Positions 1 through 6,692 of a stretch of DNA of 10,972 nucleotides are shown one piece after another. The notes under the pieces were generated by a model. The model made no database searches. It saw only the letters and a list, made by a program, of their open reading frames with translations, and was not told where the DNA came from. The DNA comes from Alphaproteobacteria bacterium (GTDB lineage Bacteria; Pseudomonadota; Alphaproteobacteria; CAAHEQ01; UBA3637). Position numbers and translations under genes: made by a program. The number at the start of each line of letters is the position of its first letter. Within the stretch, counting starts at the first letter, position 1. The DNA lies in contig CAAHEQ010000061.1 of assembly GCA_900772625.1 (NCBI GenBank), positions 1 to 10,972 on the forward strand, read 5' to 3'.

Positions 1-143
1 ACAATCCATGTGGAGACTATCGTCACATTAAATGGAATGCCGAATAATTCAAACAAGTAAATTGAATCGAATTGCTCCAAAGACAGTGCTTTGCCTTTGA
101 CAGGAATGTCAAACAGTTTTGTTATGTCATAAACTCTGTCCAT
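1..143 (-). CDS. atpB: N-ATPase Fo subunit a, N-terminal fragment (partial)
   Basis: This is the 5' end of a gene that leaves the window on the left; 47 complete codons are visible. The reading frame starts with ATG at 143 and begins MDRVYDITKLFDIPVKG. A good Shine-Dalgarno (AAGGA, about 9 nt upstream) lies inside the end of atpR, which the gene overlaps by 17 bp. Subunit a forms the stationary half of the ion channel beside the c-ring. The visible part is the hydrophilic N-terminus leading into a hydrophobic stretch (near GIPFNVTIVSTWIV), presumably the first membrane helix. The diagnostic channel arginine lies outside the window. Identification rests mainly on position: atpB follows atpR in N-ATPase operons (D-C-Q-R-B-E-F-A-G). 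The fragment alone is too short for a firm family call. Confidence 0.75.
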   Translation of the reverse strand, partial: MDRVYDITKLFDIPVKGKALSLEQFDSIYLFELFGIPFNVTIVSTWI

Positions 144-459
144 TCTTCAGCTTCCTTTTCGATACTTTAAATGTCACAGAGCGCCCCAACATAAAGGCAA
201 TGAAAAAGCCCAAAATCTTAACGACATTGCCGTCTGGGTAAGCGACCCACCACAGCACGCCGAAAAACGCCGCTAGTCTTAAAAAAGTTAAAACAAAAAT
301 TGAGCGTTTAAAATGGGTGGGTTTTGAAAAAACATACTCTTTAAGCGACCAATAATGTAAAAGCGTGAAAATAACGCCAAATGCAAAGCCGCCCAAAGCC
401 AGCGTCACCCACATCATCGGAGATATATTTTGAAATAATTGAAGCCACGATGTTGTCAT
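127..459 (-). CDS. atpR: N-ATPase subunit AtpR
   Basis: A 110-residue integral membrane protein with three likely transmembrane segments (about residues 15-36, 53-74 and 79-97). Two arginines sit within the hydrophobic segments: Arg61 (FLRLAAF) and Arg93 (MLGRS). In the AtpR family, conserved membrane arginines have been proposed to pair with the ion-binding carboxylates of c subunits, probably during c-ring assembly; that role is family knowledge and not shown here. AtpR occurs only in N-type ATPase operons, so with atpQ it classifies the whole cluster. The start overlaps the atpQ stop as ATGA and has an AAAGG Shine-Dalgarno 8 nt upstream. The 3' end overlaps atpB by 17 bp, suggesting translational coupling. 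Confidence 0.85.
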   Translation of the reverse strand: MTTSWLQLFQNISPMMWVTLALGGFAFGVIFTLLHYWSLKEYVFSKPTHFKRSIFVLTFLRLAAFFGVLWWVAYPDGNVVKILGFFIAFMLGRSVTFKVSKRKLKNGQSL

Positions 460-791
460 TTTTTAAGCCTTTCTTCGTCTTTCAGGCGGGCTTGTTCGAT
501 TTTGTCTATACCCTCCAATTTAACCCATTTGTATGCATAAAAGCACCCGACAAAAAAGCCGATGACCATTAAGTTTAATTGCCATGCCAGCCCATCTACG
601 TGTGCATTTTTGTCAAGCCAACCTCCCAACAAAATGCCAATCAAAAGCGGAAAAATCATAATGCCGCCCAAAATCGCAACAATACCCACATTGACATACA
701 ATGTGCGATTCGGTCGATCTTGCAATTGTTTGGCTTTGCGCACCAAAACTGCTTCGATTTTTTTGTCTTCTGTTTTATCAAATTGAGCCAT
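456..791 (-). CDS. atpQ: N-ATPase subunit AtpQ (AtpI-like small membrane protein)
   Basis: A 111-residue protein with a charged cytoplasmic N-terminus, two transmembrane helices (about 32-56 and 68-90) and a charged, probably helical C-terminal tail. The first helix ends in a glycine-rich GILLGGWLDK stretch. This layout matches the AtpI/AtpQ family of small ATPase-operon membrane proteins, which are thought to help c-ring assembly or to supply Mg2+/Ca2+. In N-ATPase operons the family member is called AtpQ and lies between atpC and atpR, exactly as here. The gene overlaps the end of atpC by 14 bp and atpR by 4 bp. An AGAGG Shine-Dalgarno precedes the ATG. The position and paired atpR make the call firm; the sequence alone would only say AtpI-like. 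Confidence 0.85.
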   Translation of the reverse strand: MAQFDKTEDKKIEAVLVRKAKQLQDRPNRTLYVNVGIVAILGGIMIFPLLIGILLGGWLDKNAHVDGLAWQLNLMVIGFFVGCFYAYKWVKLEGIDKIEQARLKDEERLKK

Positions 792-1182
792 CTGTACCTG
801 CCTCTTTTAATTTCATAAAGCCACGCGACAAGCCCATTTCAAGCCGAGCCATTGCCGTATTGACTTCCTTGCGTTGTTCGTCATCGTGTTTGAATTCTAC
901 TTCGATTGTGTGGGATAAATCTGCCAAGTTTTCGCTTAAAACGGCTTTGTGTACCGACAAATAAACGCTATCACCTTTTTTGATAATCAGCCCGCGATTG
1001 CACGCGATATACCGCTTTACCCCGTCCGCCGTTTGATACATCACGATGTTAGGCGGCATCGCAGAAACAAAATCAACGTGCTTAGGAAGCAATGTAAAAT
1101 GCCCGTCCAACGCTTCAAAATCAATCTTTTGAATGTCGGTGCTCAGGACTATTCCAATCGGCGTGTTGACGTTTAATTTCAT
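778..1182 (-). CDS. atpC: N-ATPase F1 subunit epsilon
   Basis: A 134-residue epsilon subunit, the rotor part that links the gamma stalk to the c-ring and can regulate ATP hydrolysis. Residues 1 to about 85 are the beta-sandwich domain, including a motif equivalent to the family's G-x-F-x-x-L-P-x-H (GHFTLLPKH, 27-35). The remainder is charged and helical (about 88-134), as expected for the C-terminal regulatory helices. The ATG touches the atpD TAG stop with no spacer and has only a weak Shine-Dalgarno, so translation is probably coupled to atpD. In both housekeeping and N-type operons epsilon accompanies beta, but here atpD-atpC open the operon, which is the N-type order. Confidence 0.9.
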   Translation of the reverse strand: MKLNVNTPIGIVLSTDIQKIDFEALDGHFTLLPKHVDFVSAMPPNIVMYQTADGVKRYIACNRGLIIKKGDSVYLSVHKAVLSENLADLSHTIEVEFKHDDEQRKEVNTAMARLEMGLSRGFMKLKEAGTDGSI

Positions 1183-2628
1183 CTATGCTGCGCTTTCGTT
1201 TTCTTCGGATAAAGATTGTTCATAGGCTTTCTTCTTGTCCTTTGTTTTCTCAACAACCTCATTGATATCACCCACCATAAAGAAATCATTTTCGGAAAGA
1301 TATGGGAACTCGTTATTTAAAATGCGCTCACAGCCCTCAATCGTGTCTTCCAAGTTGACCGAACGTCCTTCCATAGATGTGAATTGTTCGGTCGTAAAGA
1401 ACGGTTGCGTTAAAAAGCGCTCTAACTTGCGCGCCGTTAAAACCGTGCGTTGATCGTGTTCGGGCAACTCGTCAAAGCCGAGCATTGCAATGATGTCTTT
1501 TAAATCCTCGTATTCTGCCAAGCACTTACGCACCGCAGTCGCAACGCGATAATGGCGTTCACCCACAATCAGCGGCGTCAGCATATTTGATGACGATTGC
1601 AAAGGATCTACCGCGGGGTACAGACCTTGCGCGGCGCGTGCTCGCGACAAAACGATGCTACACGATAAATGCTGGAAAGTGTGGACGGCGGACGGATCTG
1701 TGAAGTCATCGGCTGGCACATAAACGGCTTGAATAGACGTAATTGCGGCTTTTGCCGTGCTTGAGATGCGCTCTTCCAATTCGGCAATGTCCGTGCCGAG
1801 CGATGGCTGATAACCCACGCGGGACGGGATTTGCCCGAGCAAAACGGAAACCTCTGAACCCGCCTGTACAAAGCGGAAAATGTTGTCGATTAAAAGCAAT
1901 ACATCTTGCGATTTTTTGTCGCGGAAATACTCGGCCATCGTCAGCGCGGATAACGCCACGCGGAAACGCACACCAGGCGCTTCATTCATCTGGCCAAAAA
2001 CCATAACAGTTTTAGGCAAAACACCCGCTTCTTTCATTTCGCGATATAGCTGCTCACCTTCGCGAGAACGCTCGCCTACGCCACAGAAAATACTGACGCC
2101 CTCATAACGGCCGACCATATTGTTAATCATTTCGGTAATCAGAACTGTTTTGCCAACACCAGCACCGCCAAACAAGCCCGCCTTACCGCCGCGTTCCATA
2201 GGCGCTAAAAGGTCGATTGCTTTAATGCCAGAGATAAAAATCTGTTGACTGACTTGGCGTTTATCAAGGGGGATAGGGGCTTGATGAATGGCTTCCCACG
2301 CTTTGGCTTTGACAGCGCCGTTCTTATCAATTGGCTCACCGAACACATTAAACATACGCCCGAGCGTTTCAGGGCCGACAGGGACTTTGATTTGGTGACC
2401 TGTGTCAATAATTTCCATACCGCGACAGAGCCCTTGCGTTTGACCCATCGCTAACGCGCGCACAGTCGTTTCGTTGATATAGCCTTGCACTTCGGCAACC
2501 AGTTCGCCGTCTTTGCCCGTTTTCAGTTCGCTGTATATTGCGGGCAAATCTTTTAGAAATTCGGCTTCAATCACCGAACCTTGAACAGCTTTAATTTTAC
2601 CGATATTGCTTGCAGTTGCTTTTGTCAT
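1183..2628 (-). CDS. atpD: N-ATPase F1 subunit beta (catalytic)
   Basis: A 481-residue catalytic beta subunit that binds and converts ATP in the F1 head. Visible motifs are the Walker A P-loop GGAGVGKT (154-161, Lys160), the catalytic glutamate in GVGERSREG (Glu186), Walker B LLLIDN (Asp248), the adjoining FRFVQAGSEVS segment, and the nucleotide-site region SRVGYQPSLGTD (269-280). The loop that reads DELSEED in the Escherichia coli enzyme is DELPEHD here (386-392), so the lever region is shifted in charge. The length is normal for the family. The gene is the first of the operon. Its ATG has an AAGGGG Shine-Dalgarno about 6 nt upstream and a promoter at 2661-2689. The beta call is certain. The N-type assignment depends on the downstream C-Q-R-B order. 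Confidence 0.96.
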   Translation of the reverse strand: MTKATASNIGKIKAVQGSVIEAEFLKDLPAIYSELKTGKDGELVAEVQGYINETTVRALAMGQTQGLCRGMEIIDTGHQIKVPVGPETLGRMFNVFGEPIDKNGAVKAKAWEAIHQAPIPLDKRQVSQQIFISGIKAIDLLAPMERGGKAGLFGGAGVGKTVLITEMINNMVGRYEGVSIFCGVGERSREGEQLYREMKEAGVLPKTVMVFGQMNEAPGVRFRVALSALTMAEYFRDKKSQDVLLLIDNIFRFVQAGSEVSVLLGQIPSRVGYQPSLGTDIAELEERISSTAKAAITSIQAVYVPADDFTDPSAVHTFQHLSCSIVLSRARAAQGLYPAVDPLQSSSNMLTPLIVGERHYRVATAVRKCLAEYEDLKDIIAMLGFDELPEHDQRTVLTARKLERFLTQPFFTTEQFTSMEGRSVNLEDTIEGCERILNNEFPYLSENDFFMVGDINEVVEKTKDKKKAYEQSLSEENESAA

Positions 2629-2660
2629 TGAACACCCCTTTTACATTCCATATAAGAGGC

Positions 2661-2689
2661 AGTTTAGATAAAAACAACACGCTCGTCAA
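2661..2689 (-). promoter_or_regulatory. Predicted sigma70 promoter of the N-ATPase operon
   Basis: Read on the minus strand, TTGACG (2684-2689, 5/6 to the -35 consensus) is followed by exactly 17 bp and then TAAACT (2661-2666, 4/6 to the -10 consensus). Transcription would start about 25-30 nt before the atpD ATG. The element lies in the 77-bp gap between the stop of the upstream orphan gene and atpD, so the ATPase can be expressed on its own. Confidence 0.55.
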
Positions 2690-2705
2690 GCTTTTAAATT
2701 GTATC

Positions 2706-3371
2706 TTAGCGATTTTTTCCGCTCACCGAGTTGACTAAAGTTGTTCTGCTGACTGTGGCCTTGCGTGAGGAGTTATCGCTTTTCTTTATTGTTTCTGGGT
2801 TTTTAGCATAATTAGAATGCGGTTGATGAATATCATATTCTGTGTCTTTTTGATTAGGACGTGGATCACACGTACAGTTTTTATAGCCCTTTGGTTCGCA
2901 CAAAGTTTTAAAGCGATTAATCAAGCCAGATGTTTTTTGAAGCAAGCTTGCTTGACCATCTTTGCCTTTCGTTGTGCCGTGTTGTGGACATGGGGCATTT
3001 TTTTGCTTTTTCATATATGTATTATATGCGGCCTGTGGATTGGCCACGAATGTATATGTCGGTATTTGTGCTGAATTTGTACGGACGGCTTGGCTTCGAG
3101 CATGCGCATTGACGTGGGGCGAATATCCCGTTAAATCGTAAACGAAATCTCTTGTGTTGGAGGATATGTTTTTAAAATTTTCGCCAATTAGCGAACCGAA
3201 ACCGACCGCAGCTAAAGCACTAATAGCCATTGCGCCCGTTAATCCGATGAGACCTAAATTAAGGCCAACCATAAAGCTTCCACCTACACACACAAGCATC
3301 ATTGCACTATAAAATGTAGCTTTCACAATACTGCAAGCAATTTCCCAACCAGCCGAAAAATTAACTTTCAT
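2706..3371 (-). CDS. Orphan membrane protein with Cys/His-containing basic tail
   Basis: I do not recognise this gene. The start is placed at the ATG at 3371 (221 residues, MKVNFSAGW). It has a strong AAGGAG Shine-Dalgarno 9 nt upstream, while an in-frame ATG at 3392 has none and would lie only a few bases from the predicted transcription start. Residues about 18-44 and 42-63 form two glycine/alanine-rich hydrophobic segments, probably a tight membrane hairpin. The remaining about 155 residues are polar and basic, ending in a Lys/Ser/Arg-rich tail. Four cysteines cluster in the tail: CPQH (128-131), Cys158, and C-T-C (166-168). These could bind metal or form disulfides. No enzymatic motif is visible. 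Base composition is more AT-rich than the flanking operons. It has its own promoter and lies between batD and atpD without overlapping either. Confidence 0.75.
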   Translation of the reverse strand: MKVNFSAGWEIACSIVKATFYSAMMLVCVGGSFMVGLNLGLIGLTGAMAISALAAVGFGSLIGENFKNISSNTRDFVYDLTGYSPHVNAHARSQAVRTNSAQIPTYTFVANPQAAYNTYMKKQKNAPCPQHGTTKGKDGQASLLQKTSGLINRFKTLCEPKGYKNCTCDPRPNQKDTEYDIHQPHSNYAKNPETIKKSDNSSRKATVSRTTLVNSVSGKNR

Positions 3372-3405
3372 TAAAAACGTCTCCTTTTCCATTCTTCACG
3401 AAAAG

Positions 3406-3434
3406 AGTATAGCATACAAAAACGATTTTGTCCA
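3406..3434 (-). promoter_or_regulatory. Strong predicted sigma70 promoter of the orphan membrane protein
   Basis: On the minus strand, TGGACA (3429-3434, 5/6 to consensus) is separated by exactly 17 bp from TATACT (3406-3411, 5/6). A TGC directly before the -10 makes it an extended -10 type. The predicted transcript would begin near 3399-3400, leaving a leader of about 28 nt that includes the AAGGAG site for the start at 3371. It sits in the short gap after the batD stop, so the downstream gene need not depend on bat transcription. Confidence 0.7.
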
Positions 3435-3441
3435 GTCTTTT

Positions 3442-4938
3442 TTATTTTTCTGGATACAGATCGGGCAATGGCTTTTTCGGCGTTTTGCGTACTTTTAAAA
3501 TCAGCCCCAGCACAAGGCATAAGAACACGCCACACACCCATCCTGCCACAAAGAAAAGAAGGCTGTTTTCTTTATCATAAACGGCTTTAGTTTCATTGAC
3601 GGAGCAGGTCGCGCTTTTGCTGTCTACACTGGGCGTACTTTGGGCATCTGACTTTGATGTCAGAGCAGATTCAGTCTGCACTTCTGGCGCATTAGAAGTG
3701 ACCGCATTATCGGAAGCGGCGGACATTTGAGCTGGCTCATCGGCGGCATTTGCGTATTGCGGATTTTCTTCAACCGTAATGACTGGGGCGCGCAGCTCGG
3801 CCGTCTCGGTCTTACCCGTTTTGACATTAAACCATTTGACGGCAAGGCTTGGCATTTGAAGCTCTCCTGCTTTAAGCGGCACCAGAGCAAATGAAATGCT
3901 CTGAAGCCCAAGGACGCCCAACTTAGGATCGTACGAACTGGATTTGACGGGCTTTTCTGGATAAATCTTAAAATCATCATTCGGGGTTGGGACAAGCTCG
4001 GGCAGCATTGTGCCGAGCACACCTTGCGCATTTAAATCAACCGTCCATGTGATGACTTCGCCGACTTTAATCGGCGTTTCAGGATCAGGATTATATTGAC
4101 CTGTCAGGGTGACGGCATTGGCTGGCAACCACCAACCTTGATAATCGGCAGGCTTTGGCAACACGTCTATGCTTTGCCCCTTTGCCCGCACAAGGATTTG
4201 CTCACCCGTTGCAACGGGTGCATACAGCGTATCAAATCCAAACGGTTGCAATACATCTTTAGGGCGCTGGTCTTTTAAAAAGACGCCCTCAAATGCGGCA
4301 GGTGTGATTTGCAATGTGCCCGTTGATTTTGGGAAAATCGCATATTCTTGTGTGATTGTTTGGTATAACCTGCCGTCTTTGGTAGCTTGCCCCATACGCT
4401 CGTCACCCAAAGGCACTACCTCGGCGTTATCTAAAGCAGGTGGAATAAAATGCCCTTGCTTTAATCCTGCGCGCTCGTAAACGGTTGCGCGATACACGAA
4501 CGCCGCATTTTCATAAATAGGCGCATTGGTGAGCACTTCACCTTCAATTAACACCGCCGTTTCTTGCGCGATTGTTGTTTGAGACGATGCTTTAATCACT
4601 TCGACTTGAATCGCAGGCGTTTGCTGGCCGTCCCATGTCAAAGACGGAATATCCAAAATCCCCGTGGATAGCGGTTGCAAAGATAGCGTATACGAATATG
4701 TTTTGCTCATCTTACCATTGACATATTGGTACGAGCTGGACGAGCTTTGCCCGAGCAATGTAAAGTCTTTTGCAAGTGGTGCAATATCGGGAAGCCCCGA
4801 CAAGGACTCGTCAGAGGATAACGTTAAATAGACGGTTTGCCCTTCACTGACGGTCGGCGATTGTACGGACGCATCAAGCGCGGCGAGGGCATTGCTTGAT
4901 TGGATCAAAAATAAAATGAGTAAAATAAAGTATTTCAT
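3442..4938 (-). CDS. batD: BatD/aerotolerance protein, membrane-anchored periplasmic
   Basis: A 498-residue protein of the BatD (oxygen tolerance) family. A typical Sec signal peptide covers residues 1-19 (basic Lys2, hydrophobic core, cleavage likely after the A-L-A at 17-19). A long periplasmic region with repeated beta-sandwich character follows, beginning with the family-typical opening about binding or 'effective' beta strands (SVQSPTVSEGQTVYLTL). A Ser/Ala/Thr-rich linker (about 395-450) leads to one transmembrane helix (about 460-481) and a short basic cytoplasmic tail. Bat proteins form inner-membrane complexes linked to envelope stress and oxygen tolerance in Bacteroides and Leptospira; the biochemical role is not settled. 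Its ATG overlaps the upstream batB-batC stop as ATGA, with GAGG 7 nt before the start. It is the last gene of the bat operon. Confidence 0.88.
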   Translation of the reverse strand: MKYFILLILFLIQSSNALAALDASVQSPTVSEGQTVYLTLSSDESLSGLPDIAPLAKDFTLLGQSSSSSYQYVNGKMSKTYSYTLSLQPLSTGILDIPSLTWDGQQTPAIQVEVIKASSQTTIAQETAVLIEGEVLTNAPIYENAAFVYRATVYERAGLKQGHFIPPALDNAEVVPLGDERMGQATKDGRLYQTITQEYAIFPKSTGTLQITPAAFEGVFLKDQRPKDVLQPFGFDTLYAPVATGEQILVRAKGQSIDVLPKPADYQGWWLPANAVTLTGQYNPDPETPIKVGEVITWTVDLNAQGVLGTMLPELVPTPNDDFKIYPEKPVKSSSYDPKLGVLGLQSISFALVPLKAGELQMPSLAVKWFNVKTGKTETAELRAPVITVEENPQYANAADEPAQMSAASDNAVTSNAPEVQTESALTSKSDAQSTPSVDSKSATCSVNETKAVYDKENSLLFFVAGWVCGVFLCLVLGLILKVRKTPKKPLPDLYPEK

Positions 4939-6692
4939 CGTTGTTCCTCGTATTGTTTTAATAAGCGATAGCGCAAGACTCTGCCTGCGTCAGGGTTGAC
5001 TTTGCTGAGCCATTCTTGCTCGGCTTGTTTTTCGGCCGACAACGGTTTGTCGCTGTCGGTGGCAAGCGACTGCTTTGAATCGGGCTTTGACTCTGCAAGC
5101 TCTTGGGTTGGCACTAAAGCATTTGCTTTTTGCGCGCCCGCCTGATCCGTTTGACGTCCTTGTACCATTTGAGAAGCGCCCCTTTCATCAGTCTTAGGAC
5201 TTGCAGACGTGCTTTGATTGCTTGCTTTGTTCTGGCCGCCATTTTGCCTTGAATCAGCGTTTTTGTTATCCGCATTACTGTCAGGGGATGACGATTCATC
5301 AGCGTTTGCATTATTGCTCTTGGTTTGTGACGTTGCATCAGCCGCTTTGTTTTCGGCATCAGCGTTTGCATCAGACTGAGCGTTTTGTTGCTCTTGATTC
5401 TGCTCTTGCTGCTTGTGATTTTGCTCTTGCCAGGCCTGCTCTTGGTTTTGCTCTTGCTGCTTTTGTTGCTGGCGCTTTAAGTACTCCATATTGAACCGAG
5501 CGTCTTCATGCGCTGGATTGAGCGCAAGCGCTTGCGTATAAGCCTCTATTGCCTTATCAATGCGTCCCATATACGCCAACGTATTGCCTTTGTTATAAAG
5601 CGCCTCTGGGTCTTGAGGCAGAGCGTCAAACGATTGCAATGCTCGGTCGTAATGACCGACATTAAAATCGGCAATGCCTTGCATTTGTGTTTGATAATCT
5701 TCCTGCTCTGTGCGCCACCAAAAACCTGCATAGGCGGGGCAGCTGGCAAACACCAGCGCCAAAATAAACAGCACGCCTTTGCGGTAAAGCAACGCCGTCA
5801 GCGGCACTAAAAAGAGCATTCCAAATATACCCAAATCCAAATATTGTTTTGATGTTGCATCGTGCTTTTCGACATTGTCCATTTTGTTAAAGTCAAGCAG
5901 TGCGCCAAGGTCGGACTCATCCAGCGCCGCATAACGATAAGAGCGCTCTAAAGCGGCGGGCAGAGCTTTCACACCAATCATTTTGGGTGTACCGTTTTGC
6001 TGCCAAAATTGGCCGTTTTCAAGCAAGACAGGTTGTGGCTCTATCGCCCCCACGCCTATGACGGCGACAGGATATGCGCTTTGTGCCACCGCTTGACGGA
6101 GAGCTTGGACATTTTCCGTTCCTGCGGTGATTAGTAAAATTTGGCCATTTTTAAAACCACTTTGGGCAAGTAATTGTTCGGCGCGTTTAATCCCCGCTGC
6201 ATAGTTTTGCCCTTGACGTGGCATCACGCGCTCTTTCAAAGATGGAATGATATTTTTGAAAAACGCTTTATCTTGCGTCATCGGCAAGGCGGTATACGCC
6301 ACCTCATCACTTAAAACAAGCCCAATCAGCGCATCTTTTTGCATATCGGCAAGGTCGTATAACTTGCGCGTCATTTGCTGGGCGGCGCCTTTGCTCATCG
6401 CGGGCGACATATCCACAACGGCCACAATGCCTGTTTGCGCGCTGGCGGTCGGCAAGTCTTTGTCGGGCAGAGCAGGACCAGCTAGCATAATGCACCCAAG
6501 CGTCCACAAAAGGCTCATCAAAACGGCATACGCGCGCGTACGCGCTTGCGCTACATCGATGGTCAAGTACGGCAACAAATGCGGATCACACACTTTTGCC
6601 CACGCACCCGCAGAAGCGCGGGCTTTGTGAAAAGCCCAAAAAATCACAGGCAAAATTAAAAGCAATAAAAAGTATGGACGCAAAAAAATCAT
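4935..6692 (-). CDS. batB: BatB-BatC fusion: von Willebrand A domain plus TPR protein
   Basis: A 585-residue protein joining BatB and BatC. Residues 1-20 and about 54-72 are membrane helices. About 87-250 form a von Willebrand A domain. The next hydrophobic stretches (288-303, 307-323) include one ending in SCPAYAG that resembles a retained BatC signal peptide, marking the fusion junction. Two TPR units follow (about 334-361, degenerate, and 364-397, good). Then come a Gln-rich stretch (408-436), a long Asn/Asp/Ser/Ala-rich disordered linker, and a conserved BatC-type end (EWLSKVNPDAGRVLRYRLL). The A-domain has lost its metal site: DxSxS reads DMSPA (94-98), and the later Asp is Ala190 (ITAG). 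It therefore probably acts as a binding scaffold. The TPR part is inferred to be periplasmic. The start overlaps the batA stop as ATGA. Confidence 0.88.
   Translation of the reverse strand: MIFLRPYFLLLLILPVIFWAFHKARASAGAWAKVCDPHLLPYLTIDVAQARTRAYAVLMSLLWTLGCIMLAGPALPDKDLPTASAQTGIVAVVDMSPAMSKGAAQQMTRKLYDLADMQKDALIGLVLSDEVAYTALPMTQDKAFFKNIIPSLKERVMPRQGQNYAAGIKRAEQLLAQSGFKNGQILLITAGTENVQALRQAVAQSAYPVAVIGVGAIEPQPVLLENGQFWQQNGTPKMIGVKALPAALERSYRYAALDESDLGALLDFNKMDNVEKHDATSKQYLDLGIFGMLFLVPLTALLYRKGVLFILALVFASCPAYAGFWWRTEQEDYQTQMQGIADFNVGHYDRALQSFDALPQDPEALYNKGNTLAYMGRIDKAIEAYTQALALNPAHEDARFNMEYLKRQQQKQQEQNQEQAWQEQNHKQQEQNQEQQNAQSDANADAENKAADATSQTKSNNANADESSSPDSNADNKNADSRQNGGQNKASNQSTSASPKTDERGASQMVQGRQTDQAGAQKANALVPTQELAESKPDSKQSLATDSDKPLSAEKQAEQEWLSKVNPDAGRVLRYRLLKQYEEQR
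5385..5471 (-). repeat. Gln/Glu-rich low-complexity repeat in the BatC part
   Basis: This stretch encodes residues 408-436 of the fusion protein. The peptide KQQEQNQEQ occurs twice, at 411-419 and 427-435, with a 16-residue (48-bp) period. At the DNA level the 26-mers at 5389-5414 and 5437-5462 agree at 24 positions, so a recent tandem duplication is likely. Just beyond it, the 15-mer CATCAGCGTTTGCAT is repeated at 5297-5311 and 5357-5371. The region is a likely site for length changes between strains. Confidence 0.75.

Noticed and set aside
1743..2107. Open frames on the plus strand opposite atpD
   Set aside because: They lie fully inside a clear atpD gene, have composition typical of antisense shadows and no ribosome binding sites.
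1183..2628. Housekeeping F-type, flagellar or type III secretion ATPase
   Set aside because: The beta-type motifs exclude FliI/secretion ATPases, and the D-C-Q-R-B order with AtpR excludes a standard F-ATPase operon.
3434..3455. CCAG ... CTGG hairpin after batD as a terminator
   Set aside because: Only four paired bases around a long A-rich loop and no T-run follows; not enough for a terminator.
5201..5494. Open frames opposite and out of frame with the Gln-rich BatC linker
   Set aside because: They arise from the repetitive DNA of the linker; the fusion reading frame is well supported by domains on both sides.
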